A stretch of 64,000 nt of DNA from Pseudomonas sp. C1C7 (GCF_013359595.1 NZ_JABFMP010000002.1:234130-298129), one strand, 5' to 3'. Counted from the first letter of the stretch, positions 25,501 through 35,197 are shown. The notes: generated by a model not told the origin, from the letters alone. Translations and numbers: made by a program.

Positions 25501-27141
25501 TCATTCAATGGCCTGCAACTGGGCGATCTGCCTGAATTACCGGTGCAATTCCCTCATGTACGGGAATTGATCCTCACCGGCACCCGTATCACCGAACAAG
25601 GTTCCAACGGTTTCCTGCGGGCTTTTGCCAATGTGCGCGTGCTGGAGCTCGGCGGTCAGCAATTACGTGCCCTTCCGCAGGCAATCGGCGACATGGTGCA
25701 GCTCGAGCGGCTGGACTTGAGTGCCTGTGGTTTTGCCGATCCCGAGCCTTTGTATTCATCCCTGGGATCACTGGACCATCTACGCTCGCTGGATCTGAGA
25801 CAAAACGATCTGCAAACCTTCGATGTCAATTCACTGCCGCATCTCGAGGAGCTGGATTTGCGCAACAATGAGCTGACCGAATGTCCGGAGGGAACTCTGC
25901 AGGCCAGGCATCTGCGCACATTGAATCTCAGTGACAATCGGATCGCATCGATTCCTGAAGATATCTTCAACGAGCAGCACAATACGCTGATGGAGAACAT
26001 GGACCTGAGCGGCAATCAATTGTCGCGAAGTGACCTCGAGCGAATCAGCGATTACATGGACACCCTCGGTGCCCCACGGTGGATGGGATATAGCGACGCA
26101 GAGCTCCGTGACCAGATCGACTATCTGGCCAGCGACAGCGAAATTGATAGTGCAAGCTCAAGTGAAGATGAACATGAGCCTGCAGCTGTATTGCCTGACG
26201 AGGTGATCGGTGAGGTGGAGGCCGGGCCTGAACGAGTCGAGCCATGGCTGCAAATGCTCGAGCCCGAGCTGCAGGCCAGTCACCGAATCCTTTGGAACCA
26301 ACTTCGGGATGAACCGGACAATACGGCGTTTTTCCATTTGTTGGCACGGCTGCAAGATACCGGCGAATTCAGATTGGCGCGCGCCGATCTGACCCGACGG
26401 ATGTGGGATGTGGTGAGCGCGGCGACAGGTGACACCGAACTCAGGCAAACCCTGTTTGCCCAGGCCAGCTCCCATGGGACGTGTGTGGATGGGCGGATCC
26501 TTACGTTCAGCAACCTGGAGGTCAAGGTGTTCGAGCACAACGCCTTGCGAGGTGTCGCAGACGGTCGCCTGGATCAGAAAGGCATCGCCTTGCTGCGGTT
26601 GTCCCGGCAGCTGTTTCGGCTCGACCAAGCCGAGAGGCTGGCCAATGCAGCGCTGCGCACGGGGTCTGATCCGGCGGAGGTGCGCCTGGAATATCGTTTG
26701 GGGTTGACCCGTGGATGGAGCGACGGGCTGGAACTTCCGGGGCAACCCAGGAACATGGTTTTCGGTCGGCCAATCAGCGGGGAAACCCTGAGAGAGGCAC
26801 GCGCGAAGATCATGGAGCTGGAAAATGGCGAGGCGTTTTATGAGGACCTCATCCATCGAGACTACTGGGTGCAATACCTCAAGGAAAAATACCCCGACGA
26901 ATTCAGTGCCCTTGAGCGAAACATTGCTGAAAAGCAAAGTCGCGTCGAAGATGAGCATGAAGACATTGGTGGTCAGGACTATGTACAAGCCATGGAAATG
27001 TTGGGAATTGATGTCACTGTCGAGCGTAATCAGAAACTGATTGAACTGTCTCGACGAGAGACCGGGGCAATCACGCCTGGCAGACCTGATGCACAACGAC
27101 CCGGTCCATCAAGAGAAATGACGGGAGGCCCTACGCGTTAA
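19516..27141 (+). CDS. Giant LRR protein with two NEL E3 ubiquitin-ligase domains
   Basis: This 2541-residue protein has a probable order of: (1) N-terminal DUF6543/dermonecrotic-toxin-like region (from 'MPEWYFRASAVDRQRLKAL', about 50-68) with a hydrophobic segment 'FGAMLVPGLGEAVLGIMVAQ' near 510; (2) LRR block 1, about 1208-1353 ('LRFLDLSGNLLDRLPPSI'); (3) NEL-like domain 1 with catalytic motif Cys1490-Val-Asp1492 in 'ARTQCVDGATQLFNVLGMKV'; (4) LRR block 2, about 1681-1858; (5) a helical linker; (6) LRR block 3, about 1995-2172; (7) an acidic Ser/Glu/Asp linker; (8) NEL-like domain 2 with Cys2323-Val-Asp2325 in 'SSHGTCVDGRILTFSNLEVK'. NEL enzymes (IpaH/SspH/SlrP class) ubiquitinate host proteins, with LRRs selecting substrate. 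Substrate and export route are unknown; no secretion genes or signal peptide are seen. A TGAAGG site precedes the ATG. Residues 1-1670 match the downstream paralogue. Confidence 0.85.
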   Translation: MSDLQGSSSTITPSRAQKSVHELRVSKAIPDAVRNAPPALLESLLNQQAKMPEWYFRASAVDRQRLKALIDDHWRLQGAVDELLTGLEHDIDAFAKPLLATALQANFNTYEDPRSLSLHLYIPDRIIFGIDTGASRIRQSSLLAAAIHNFEETETLEGAFRSGSGVFRNTPQTSPKRVNAITPEKFASVCRRLDIGGQYQTHLKNKLEPTDTVAKWQLQQRAQASEKAAFKLSALIARLKGDISAHAFDRLQEVIQENKNIRFHGAPLHSHRLSLMGFRLTSIVLFSAVGEASAMKQAIDDLTPKSVEFWTDWSRRIPSLPGREYDQFKLIQAFFANGPAGVVDEMLRKDDIYKQSRLSGPLIAYVPDDPDHPLREYASLADFMKTLISQLRDPQYQAFFSRFVAQKDKGHFFSRVNERLKTMTWHQRAPLDMGPWWRETAIENPNAEPITNVRSGNLWTELFKERRDKIMRDARCIAVPTGDEDATTRWKRLASYLDVGWNLFSFGAMLVPGLGEAVLGIMVAQMLAELAEGIEDWSKGDKDEAASCVNGVLINFAQLALMGAGHAIPKAPLAISPFMENLKPVMVDGKERLWNPDLTPYEHPVVLRPASQPDALGLHRHEGKNILRLEDRHYVVATDPETGLHRLKHPDRPGAYQPLVEHNGAGSWKTEIDQPLGWDKSQVLRRLGAMTDTVSDESLEQVLTASGVHENSLRRMHVEHETPPAQLVDTLSRFKLYAQAGELGQQIQANRIPEALENAAAQYMIELPRWPELRAIVLFDGPALEGASRNFSHAQVQPERQIKLTRAELRNGLLPQRVIEHFNEQEIHELLGQGISSDRQVRISELRKRLADCADANRQRSFETLYNQQDVSGDAHVQLLREGYPKLPVAVAEEMMRDANADELRRLSQKRRVPLSLYERGEAARARLRLSRAYEGLYLEAIADTDTRRLELESLAVMPGWSRGLRLEVRASTFDGELLASVGAENAPIRKVLISDGRGLYRARDEQGLHLHGADSFYDALLHALPDSEREALGFEIYEGEKLKQALQRSPLSHERFASILEQHPNRKLAYDPERMRLRGGMPGYARRMSRETIEQRLGWMYPSCSQAELNSLIDGFGAQAQERLKALEDEFVQFELSLKRWVNSALSQRYGDVSAAIEIHSRQRLYNALKQCWQRTGPRGLDVPGIVRPQRLDLDGHTMSRHIASLPRLTANFDHVTSLSMRRTDLLSSQAHFLEPFRGLRFLDLSGNLLDRLPPSISVMRYLEDLVLTDNSIELTPPDLSGLRGLTRLGSLVLRDNPLRLLPDISQMPHLHTLSLENTGIDGWPTGLFAQTRPRNIQLNLRLNPISHIPDVEPGSAQAELLARTLLSREPHWISPENLNTLRRYSESVGLDPDRAYPPRGTLDSVKWGEGMPEQWQQRQKIWDAVEDEYNSESFFDEIRGLTQSADFQAGGRYRQELTAKVWRMLEAMAKDSELRTTIFAESVARTQCVDGATQLFNVLGMKVLVQEAYGLANPGLIEAELVELAKGKSRLDEIERIAEQHIAERIANGEQFRRVNADGDVTGSIDVVEVHLAFTTELAKPQEEGGLDLPWQSRTMQFRGIAGVTAPMIESARLRVLALEEGDLLRDSIAAQPFWKSWVEGTNRARFKQFDRRMNSLYEYKTALDEGLMGRYGSTSHSTVLDLSGIRFNELPDLPGDGFSHVNTLRLSGLRAPVEQVRRFVGRFSQTQTLDLSNSNLMDSPITPGDLPVLQHLDLRYAPLEHLDVSAMGQLKTLNLSGTNLSAWPTGAENLPGLTWLKLSNTRITALPESVLARDELILNVNLTGAPLTPQALTALSSARGRIELARGLLPGTLERFAMETESPLFPPQETASSIAQRLLPMPQEVPAGEGLAWLARRLQQIDPGFTDNEASQAIEQMRARGASDEVISERIGGWHRTLETLTRQLNSWMFIRESRGSGWVVSSHTRGLASRRVLECWIEGAARWDGVADRGLSFNGLQLGDLPELPVQFPHVRELILTGTRITEQGSNGFLRAFANVRVLELGGQQLRALPQAIGDMVQLERLDLSACGFADPEPLYSSLGSLDHLRSLDLRQNDLQTFDVNSLPHLEELDLRNNELTECPEGTLQARHLRTLNLSDNRIASIPEDIFNEQHNTLMENMDLSGNQLSRSDLERISDYMDTLGAPRWMGYSDAELRDQIDYLASDSEIDSASSSEDEHEPAAVLPDEVIGEVEAGPERVEPWLQMLEPELQASHRILWNQLRDEPDNTAFFHLLARLQDTGEFRLARADLTRRMWDVVSAATGDTELRQTLFAQASSHGTCVDGRILTFSNLEVKVFEHNALRGVADGRLDQKGIALLRLSRQLFRLDQAERLANAALRTGSDPAEVRLEYRLGLTRGWSDGLELPGQPRNMVFGRPISGETLREARAKIMELENGEAFYEDLIHRDYWVQYLKEKYPDEFSALERNIAEKQSRVEDEHEDIGGQDYVQAMEMLGIDVTVERNQKLIELSRRETGAITPGRPDAQRPGPSREMTGGPTR

Positions 27142-27145
27142 TCGT

Positions 27146-27183
27146 GATGCCCGACGTCGCGCATAGGGCGTCGGGCATCTTTG
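27146..27183 (+). terminator. Hairpin after the first NEL-LRR gene
   Basis: The 11-base arms GATGCCCGACG and CGTCGGGCATC are separated by 12 bases and followed by TTTGA. They lie four bases after the TAA of the 2541-codon gene. The T-run is short, so termination may be partial. Confidence 0.6.
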
Positions 27184-27264
27184 ACGGAGGCGGTACATAT
27201 CTAGGTTTATTTGTCGGTGTCGTTCGTTAGGTTGAGTGCTCCAATCAGTCACGGATGACCCGTC

Positions 27265-30200
27265 ATGACCAATAATCCTCAACTCCCTTCAAAGCCCGAG
27301 GGCGCATTCAACAGCGACCTTCGTGGCGTTCACTACGACTTCCTCAAAGACCGCATCCCCGCCTGGTTTTCCCAAGCCTCGACCCAGCGCCAGGCGGAGC
27401 TGGGCAGCCACGAAATGCAACTTCCAGCCTGGTATCGGACGGCGACGCCCGAGCAAAAGACAGCTCTGGGAGAACAGCACACGCGTTTTCGCGAGACCTT
27501 GAATCAGATCGACGCCCGGCTGGGCCGTATCCAGGATGTTTTTGAGTTTGCCGAGCCGCTGCTCAAAGCCGCAATCAAAGAGCGATTCAAGCAGGACCTG
27601 GACGTCAGAAATGTATTTCTTGCCCGCAAATACGCACCCAAAAGCAGGGACGATTTGTATGGTTTCCTTGTATTGGACCAGCAACTTGATCAAAGCCTGA
27701 ATGTGGAATATCGAGGCATTTCCTTGCTCGAGGCGGCCCTGGCCAATTTCACTCCAGACGAAGAACAGCCGCTGCGCTGCAATGATTGTCAGATCATCAC
27801 CGACTGGGATAGCTACGACGGCGACGTCATTCCAACGTTCGAATCGCTCAGGTCCAATGCCCGGCCCATTGCTCCCCACGACTTTGCCAGGCTTTGCCGT
27901 ACCCTCGACCTGGGGAAGAAATATCAAGCACACATTGAAGAAATCGTGCAGCCCAAGGACACCACAGCGCGCGAATCGCTGGAGCAGCAACTGCAGGAGC
28001 ACCATCGCCAGCAACTGGCAATGGCCACTGAACTGGCCAGCCAACAGTTTGCAACCAAGGCTGGTTCTAAAGTCGAGTCCGGTATCAGTGCCGACATGAG
28101 CCAGATGCTCAAACAATTAATTGCCAGCGGCAGTGGCGGGACACTGGACGGCAAGCAGGTGAAGTTCGAGGCATTGAAGGTCTTCGGCATCGAGCTGGTT
28201 GGACCATTGTTGATCGGGCCTGACCGCGAGAGCTCCGATCGTGTCGAGCGTCTGGCCGTCTACTTGCCCAATGATCCGCAGCAACCCTTGAAGGAATACG
28301 CCTCCAGCGCCGACTTCGTAGCCGATCTGGTGGCCCGCTTGCACAAGGGTGACTATCGACGCTTCTTCAGCCGGTTCATACCGATGCGGCAACAGGGTGT
28401 TTTTTTCTCGCAGTTCAACACGCTGTATCAGCCTTCCGGACTCACTCCCCAGTCTGACTATCCCCTGCAATCCAAGCCCGTAAACTTGCCTGTGGGCGGG
28501 GCCTCCATCGAAGGCGATCTGTGGCAGCAGCTGCGTCAACGGGCTGTCGCCAAACTGTACGCTGATGCGCGGGCCATTGCGGTACCGACCGAAGACGAGG
28601 ACCGCGATGCCCGTACGGCCCGGCTGGAAAGTTATATGGACGCAGTCACCAACGTGTTCAACCTCGCTGCCTTTGTGGTCCCCGGGTTGGGTCCGATCAT
28701 GTTGACGGTCGGTGCCGCACAGATGTGCGATGACGCGTTCGAGGGCATCGAGGCGTACGAACGGGGCGAACCAAAGGAGATGTGGGCGCATTTTTCCAGC
28801 GTTGCATTGAATGTGGCATTTGTCGGCGGCGGGGCGGGGATCCTGCCGCAGATCCATGTCTCGTCGGTCGTGGACAAGCTCAAACCGGTCACGTTGGCCG
28901 ATGGTAAGCAGAAGCTGTGGAAGCCCGATCTTGAACCCTACAAGGCTTCCGTCACCCTGCCCTCGCAGGCCACCCCGAACGAGTTGGGTTTGCATGCGCA
29001 CGAGGGGAAAACGGTGTTGCCACTTCAGAAGGACCACTACCTTGTCCAGCAGGATCCGGTGAGTGAGCAATACCGAATCCAGCATCCGACTCGTCCTGGC
29101 GCCTATTCCCCGGAACTTGCGCACAACGGCGAAGGCGCCTGGCGCCACGAGCTGGAGCGGCCTCTGAGCTGGAGTAATACGACCCTGATGCGCCGCCTCG
29201 GTCCTATGGTGGAGGGTTTGAGCGATACCGAGCTTGAACGGATTCGGCAGGTCAGTGGTGTTGAAAACGACGTCTTGCGCCGCTTGCACGTCGAAAGCGA
29301 ACCCGTCCCGGCCATCCTGCTCGACACCATCAGGAGATTCAGGGCCCATGCTGATGCGGCGAAGGTCGCTCAGGGGATTGGTGAGGGCTCCCTGCCCAGC
29401 GCGTTGTGCGGTTTTGCCGCTTCCCTGGCGGTCGAACTGCCGGGATGGCCGGCAGATAAAGCGATAGAAGCATTTTCGGGAGACAGGTTGAACGGGCCTT
29501 CGGTCAAGTACGGCAACCCTGAAGCCTCACCCCAAAACACCCTGAAGGTCACCCGTTCCGATCTCATGAATGGTCGACTGCCTGAACGTATCGTCGATTC
29601 CTTGAACGAGGCGCAAATCAAATCGCTCCTGCCTCACTACACACCCAGAACGCCTGAGGAACAGATCACTGCGTTACAAAAAAAACTGCAAGCGCAGGCG
29701 ATCAGTGGCCGGGCGCGAATAATGCGTAGCCTTTATGCCGAGCGACAGCCACCCGCCAACGCGGCCGTTGCGGTAGTGCAGCGAGATTTCGGCAGCTTGC
29801 CCGCATCAATGATCGAGGAGTTGCTGGCCGACGCGACGCCTGCAGAGCTCGTCACTCTAAATACCGACAAGCGCGTTCCATTGCGCCTTGCCGAAGGTGC
29901 GCGCCGTTTACAGCAGCAGATGCGCCTGACCCGTGCCTATGAGGGGGTGTACCTGGACGGCATGACCGACAGGGACACCGAGATCCTGATACTCAATACG
30001 CTGAAAAACGTGCCGGGCTGGATGGACGACACGCGCCTGGAGATACGCGAGGGTGGCATCGACGGTGAGCTGCGTGCCAGTGTCGGTGCAGATGACCCCG
30101 GTGAGCGTAAAGTGCTGCTGCGAATGAACGACGGTCGCTATGAGACGCGCAATGCTCGCGACGAACACTTGCATGGCGCCGATGACCTTTATTGCGCGAT

Positions 30201-32397
30201 ACAACACGCATTGCCCGACAAGCAGCGCGAGGCCATCGGGCTGCCCCATGTCGGCCAGGGTGCGCAACTGAGGGCGAAGATCATTGAACATCAACTGACC
30301 CGTGATCAACTACGTCCGCTGTTGAAGATGCAACCGCGTCTACAGCCTTTCTTCCGGGTACCCGAGCGCTTGTCAGGCGAACGTATCGGATATCCGTTGA
30401 GTGATCATCCTGACGTGAGCAAATGGAGCCCGAGTTTCGAGCAACGTTTTCGTGAGCTGTACCCGACAGCCACGCAGGAGCAGATGGATGCGGGTATTGC
30501 GAGTTGGGGGGCCAGCCGCGAAACGCATCTGAGAAACCGTGAGCGCGAATATGCGTCACTCAAGCGTACCCTGCACAACTGGAGCAACACGCAGCTATTG
30601 GGCGTGTCGGAAGAAGAACGGTTGACGCCAGCTTTTCGCCAGCGTCGGAGCGCACGGCTGGCGATTATCAAGGCCCTCGATGACGCGTGGAGGTACACGG
30701 GAAAGGTGGACCTGAACAATACCGGGAGGCGGCAGGGCCAGTTCATCGATTTATCCGACACTCCCCTTCATGGCCAACTCGCAGAATTGCCTGCGTTGTC
30801 GGCCAATTTCAATCACGTGAGCTACGTGAATCTATCGGGTACGGGCATTGTCGAGGCGGACGGTTTTCTAAAGAACTTCAAGCGTTTGCGCAAGCTGAAC
30901 CTCAGTGATAATGAACTGAAAAAGATCCCTGAGCCCTTGGGGCGAATGGTTCACATGATCGACCTGGACCTCTCCGACAACTTGATCGAGTTCGACGAGC
31001 CCGCCGTGGACCAGTTGAGCGAGCTGACTCAACTCGAATATCTGGCGCTCGAAGGAAATCCTTTGAAGTTGCCTCCTGACATCGGGTTTATGCCCAACTT
31101 GCAATTTGTTTTGCTGGCCGATACCGAAATCAATACATGGCCCGAGGGTCTGTTTGAGCAGACCAGGGGTCGCACAATGCACCTGGATATGAGGGGCAAC
31201 ACGCTTGAAATCGTCCCAGAGGCGGAGCTGGGATCAAAGGAAGCGGAAGTCTTGGCGCGCACGCTCATCAGCCAAGGATCCGAGTCCATTTCCCCCGAAA
31301 ATCTGCGCAGGATCAGAGACTATCGCCAATCGGTCGGATTCGAGTCGGATCGACCTTCTCCGCCCCAAGGCGTATTTGACAGTCAGCTCTGGAAAACGGG
31401 GCTGACGGAGACTCAATGGAAGGAAAAGCAGGATGCTTGGGCAGACCTTGAGCGTGAACCCGGATCGGAGCCATTTTTCAATGAGTTGAGAAAACTCGAC
31501 CAGTCTGCTGATTCGGAGTCTTCCGATGAAGCGGCACGAATCGAATTGTGTGGGAAGGTCTGGTCAATGGTTGAAGCCGCGGTGGCGAGCACTGCTCTAA
31601 GGGAAAAGCTGTTCAGAATGGCTGCCGCCCCAACAACCTGCGTGGATGCGGGCGCGCAATTGTTCAATGCCATGGGCGTCGAGGTTCTGATTTCTCAAGC
31701 CTACGATTTGGGCGCGGAGGAAATGGAAACCCGATTAGTGACATTGGCGCGGGGCAAATCGCGTCTCGACGAGTTGGGCAAGGTCGCTCGGGAGCGGATC
31801 AGCGAGCTGTTGGCGCAGGGGCATCAGTTTACCGAGCTCGATGAAGACGGTTATCTGGTCACTCACGTGGATGCGCAGGGACAGACTCTGGAGGACATTG
31901 ATGAGGTGGAAATTCATATGGTCTATCCCACTCAATTGGCGCAGCGCCTGGAACTGCCCTGGCAATCCCGGGACATGATGTTCAGGGCAAACGGTGTCAC
32001 CGACGAGATGATCACAAGTGCCTATGAGCGAGTGCTGGAAAAGGAAAAGGGGCCGCTGCTGCAGGAGCGACTCATCGAGCAACCCTTCTGGGTTGAATAC
32101 CTCAAGCGACAGCATTCGCAAGCGTTCACGGCCTTGCGCGCCAGAGGCGAGCCTCTATTGGACTTGCAGGCAGCGCAACAAGCCTGGCTGGACAGCGAGT
32201 CGAGCGTGCAAAAAATTCATTGGCGCTCGGAAGTTGTCCGGCTGGCAAAACTTCTGGGCAAGCCTGACAGCGAAGTGAAGCCAGGGGTAGTCATGAGTGA
32301 TGCGCAGTATTTTGCCGAGATGGAGGCGATCGCCGCGCAGGAAAAGGCGCTGATTGCCAAGTTGACCGGTGAAGCCTTGCAGCGCGCCAATCTGTAG
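27265..32397 (+). CDS. LRR protein with NEL E3 ubiquitin-ligase domain
   Basis: This 1710-residue paralogue of the first two-thirds of the preceding protein has the same N-terminal DUF6543-like region ('LPAWYRTATPEQKTALGEQH', about residues 52-71). A hydrophobic stretch 'LAAFVVPGLGPIMLTVGAAQ' lies near 470 and a shared 'LRRLHVESEPVPAILLDTIR' near 675. One LRR block is at about 1175-1320 ('LRKLNLSDNELKKIPEPLG'). The C-terminal NEL domain has Cys1459-Val-Asp1461 in 'APTTCVDAGAQLFNAMGVEV', with the conserved 'LARGKSRLDEL' and 'LPWQSRDMMF' segments. It is probably a ubiquitin ligase acting in a eukaryotic cell (insect, protist or plant); host and delivery are inferred only. The gap to the first gene is 123 bp with a hairpin, so it may have its own promoter. 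It is convergent with ureC. Confidence 0.85.
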   Translation: MTNNPQLPSKPEGAFNSDLRGVHYDFLKDRIPAWFSQASTQRQAELGSHEMQLPAWYRTATPEQKTALGEQHTRFRETLNQIDARLGRIQDVFEFAEPLLKAAIKERFKQDLDVRNVFLARKYAPKSRDDLYGFLVLDQQLDQSLNVEYRGISLLEAALANFTPDEEQPLRCNDCQIITDWDSYDGDVIPTFESLRSNARPIAPHDFARLCRTLDLGKKYQAHIEEIVQPKDTTARESLEQQLQEHHRQQLAMATELASQQFATKAGSKVESGISADMSQMLKQLIASGSGGTLDGKQVKFEALKVFGIELVGPLLIGPDRESSDRVERLAVYLPNDPQQPLKEYASSADFVADLVARLHKGDYRRFFSRFIPMRQQGVFFSQFNTLYQPSGLTPQSDYPLQSKPVNLPVGGASIEGDLWQQLRQRAVAKLYADARAIAVPTEDEDRDARTARLESYMDAVTNVFNLAAFVVPGLGPIMLTVGAAQMCDDAFEGIEAYERGEPKEMWAHFSSVALNVAFVGGGAGILPQIHVSSVVDKLKPVTLADGKQKLWKPDLEPYKASVTLPSQATPNELGLHAHEGKTVLPLQKDHYLVQQDPVSEQYRIQHPTRPGAYSPELAHNGEGAWRHELERPLSWSNTTLMRRLGPMVEGLSDTELERIRQVSGVENDVLRRLHVESEPVPAILLDTIRRFRAHADAAKVAQGIGEGSLPSALCGFAASLAVELPGWPADKAIEAFSGDRLNGPSVKYGNPEASPQNTLKVTRSDLMNGRLPERIVDSLNEAQIKSLLPHYTPRTPEEQITALQKKLQAQAISGRARIMRSLYAERQPPANAAVAVVQRDFGSLPASMIEELLADATPAELVTLNTDKRVPLRLAEGARRLQQQMRLTRAYEGVYLDGMTDRDTEILILNTLKNVPGWMDDTRLEIREGGIDGELRASVGADDPGERKVLLRMNDGRYETRNARDEHLHGADDLYCAIQHALPDKQREAIGLPHVGQGAQLRAKIIEHQLTRDQLRPLLKMQPRLQPFFRVPERLSGERIGYPLSDHPDVSKWSPSFEQRFRELYPTATQEQMDAGIASWGASRETHLRNREREYASLKRTLHNWSNTQLLGVSEEERLTPAFRQRRSARLAIIKALDDAWRYTGKVDLNNTGRRQGQFIDLSDTPLHGQLAELPALSANFNHVSYVNLSGTGIVEADGFLKNFKRLRKLNLSDNELKKIPEPLGRMVHMIDLDLSDNLIEFDEPAVDQLSELTQLEYLALEGNPLKLPPDIGFMPNLQFVLLADTEINTWPEGLFEQTRGRTMHLDMRGNTLEIVPEAELGSKEAEVLARTLISQGSESISPENLRRIRDYRQSVGFESDRPSPPQGVFDSQLWKTGLTETQWKEKQDAWADLEREPGSEPFFNELRKLDQSADSESSDEAARIELCGKVWSMVEAAVASTALREKLFRMAAAPTTCVDAGAQLFNAMGVEVLISQAYDLGAEEMETRLVTLARGKSRLDELGKVARERISELLAQGHQFTELDEDGYLVTHVDAQGQTLEDIDEVEIHMVYPTQLAQRLELPWQSRDMMFRANGVTDEMITSAYERVLEKEKGPLLQERLIEQPFWVEYLKRQHSQAFTALRARGEPLLDLQAAQQAWLDSESSVQKIHWRSEVVRLAKLLGKPDSEVKPGVVMSDAQYFAEMEAIAAQEKALIAKLTGEALQRANL

Positions 32398-32403
32398 GAA
32401 AGC

Positions 32404-32495
32404 ACTGGCTCGCGATGGACGTTAATGGCAACGATTACCTTCAGGCTCAACGTGTTGTCCATGAGTCCATTGCGAGCAGGCTCGCTGACAAGGGG
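32404..32495. repeat. Degenerate REP-like inverted repeat
   Basis: Between the convergent NEL-LRR gene and ureC, GGCTCGCGATGGA is loosely complementary to TCCATTGCGAGCAGGCTCGC. It is weaker than the other REP copies and may serve as a shared terminator. Confidence 0.5.
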
Positions 32496-32503
32496 CCGAT
32501 CTG

Positions 32504-34204
32504 TCAGAACAGGAAGTAACGCTGCGCCATCGGCAGCGTTTGCGCCGGTTCGCACCACAGCAGAACACCGTCGGCCTTAACCTGATAGGTCTGCGGATCG
32601 ACGTCGATACTCGGCAAATAATCGTTGTGGATCAAATCGGTTTTCCGCACTTCGCGGCAGCCTTTGACCACAGCGATTTTCTTCTTCAAACCCAGGGCTT
32701 CGGCCAATCCCGCTTCCTGCGCCGCCTGGCTGATGAACGTCAGGCTGGTGGCGTGCAGCGAGCCGCCGTAACTGGCGAACATCGGACGGTAGTGCACCGG
32801 TTGCGGTGTCGGAATCGAAGCGTTGGCGTCTCCCATCAGGCTGGCCGCAATGGCCCCGCCCTTGAGAATCAGCGTCGGCTTGACCCCGAAAAACGCCGGC
32901 CGCCACAGCACCAGATCCGCCCATTTCCCCACCTCGACCGAGCCCACTTCATGGCTGATGCCGTGGGTGATCGCCGGGTTGATGGTGTATTTGGCGATGT
33001 AGCGTTTGGCGCGGAAGTTGTCATTGCCAGCGCCATCGCCTGGTAGCGGACCGCGCTGCTTTTTCATCTTGTCGGCGGTCTGCCAGGTGCGGGTGATGAC
33101 CTCGCCGACGCGGCCCATGGCTTGGCTGTCGGAGCTGATCATCGAGAACGCGCCGAGGTCATGCAGGATGTCTTCGGCGGCAATCGTCTCGCGGCGAATG
33201 CGGCTTTCGGCAAAAGCCACGTCTTCGGCAATGCTGGGGTCCAGGTGGTGGCAGACCATCAGCATGTCCAGGTGTTCATCGATGGTGTTGCGGGTGAACG
33301 GCCGGGTCGGGTTGGTCGAACTCGGCAGCACATTGGCAAAACCACAGGCCTTGATGATGTCCGGGGCATGCCCGCCGCCCGCGCCCTCGGTGTGGTAGGT
33401 GTGGATGGTGCGGCCCTTGAAGGCGGCGAGGGTGGTCTCGACGAAGCCGGACTCGTTGAGGGTGTCGGTGTGGATCGCGACCTGCACGTCATATTGATCG
33501 GCCACGCTCAGGCAATTGTCGATGCTCGCCGGCGTGGTGCCCCAGTCTTCGTGGAGCTTGAGGCCGATGGCACCAGCCTTGACCTGTTCGATCAGCGGCT
33601 CCGGCAGGCTGGCGTTGCCCTTGCCGGTCAGGCCGATGTTCATCGGGAACGCATCGGCGGCCTGGAGCATGCGCGCCAGGTGCCAGGGGCCTGAGGTGCA
33701 CGTGGTGGCGTTGGTGCCGGTGGCCGGCCCCGTGCCGCCGCCGATCATGGTGGTAACGCCGCTCATCAGCGCTTCTTCGATCTGCTGCGGGCAGATGAAA
33801 TGAATGTGTGTGTCGATGCCGCCAGCGGTGAGGATCATGCCTTCTCCGGCGATGACCTCGGTGCTGGCGCCGATGGCGATGTTCACGTTGGGCTGGACGT
33901 CCGGATTGCCGGCCTTGCCAATGGCCGCGATGCGCCCGTCCTTCAGGCCGACGTCGGCCTTGACGATGCCCCAGTGATCGATGATCAGCGCGTTGGTGAT
34001 CAGCGTGTCGACCACTTCGGCGGCGAGCAACTGGCTCTGGCCCTGGCCATCGCGAATGACTTTGCCACCCCCGAATTTCACTTCTTCGCCGTAGGTGGTG
34101 AAGTCCTTCTCGACTTCGATCCACAGCTCGGTGTCGGCCAGGCGAACCTTGTCACCGACGGTGGGGCCGTACATGTCGGCGTAGGCTTGACGGGAAATTT
34201 TCAT
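32504..34204 (-). CDS. ureC: Urease alpha subunit UreC
   Basis: This 566-residue catalytic subunit hydrolyses urea to ammonia and carbamate at a dinickel centre. The start is the ATG giving '[20 protein letters not shown]'; an upstream in-frame start adds 14 residues not found in the family. Nickel ligands are visible: '[12 protein letters not shown]' (two His, about 134/136), the carbamylated Lys in 'GLKLHEDWG' (about 217, with His about 219), 'AIHTDTLNE' (His about 246), '[15 protein letters not shown]' (His about 272) and an Asp near 360. The mobile flap carries '[20 protein letters not shown]' (catalytic His about 320). It is the last gene of ureD-A-GNAT-GNAT-B-C. Confidence 0.98.
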   Translation of the reverse strand: MKISRQAYADMYGPTVGDKVRLADTELWIEVEKDFTTYGEEVKFGGGKVIRDGQGQSQLLAAEVVDTLITNALIIDHWGIVKADVGLKDGRIAAIGKAGNPDVQPNVNIAIGASTEVIAGEGMILTAGGIDTHIHFICPQQIEEALMSGVTTMIGGGTGPATGTNATTCTSGPWHLARMLQAADAFPMNIGLTGKGNASLPEPLIEQVKAGAIGLKLHEDWGTTPASIDNCLSVADQYDVQVAIHTDTLNESGFVETTLAAFKGRTIHTYHTEGAGGGHAPDIIKACGFANVLPSSTNPTRPFTRNTIDEHLDMLMVCHHLDPSIAEDVAFAESRIRRETIAAEDILHDLGAFSMISSDSQAMGRVGEVITRTWQTADKMKKQRGPLPGDGAGNDNFRAKRYIAKYTINPAITHGISHEVGSVEVGKWADLVLWRPAFFGVKPTLILKGGAIAASLMGDANASIPTPQPVHYRPMFASYGGSLHATSLTFISQAAQEAGLAEALGLKKKIAVVKGCREVRKTDLIHNDYLPSIDVDPQTYQVKADGVLLWCEPAQTLPMAQRYFLF

Positions 34205-34251
34205 TCGTTCGCCTTGAGATTCAATTGAATTTGAGACCGCTCGCATTACTC

Positions 34252-34330
34252 GCTATCGCAGCCTCGCTGCGCTCGACAGCTCCTACAGGGGGGCGCGGTC
34301 AACTGTGGGAGCGGGCTTGCCCGCGATGAG
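34252..34330. repeat. REP elements between ureB and ureC
   Basis: A CGCAGCCTCGCTGCGCTCGA hairpin-forming stretch is followed by a REP copy (34304-34329). They occupy the 148-bp space between ureB and ureC inside the operon and could lower or differentially process ureC mRNA. Confidence 0.75.
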
Positions 34331-34352
34331 GTCGGTACTGACAACGCAAAAC

Positions 34353-35197
<845 letters not shown>

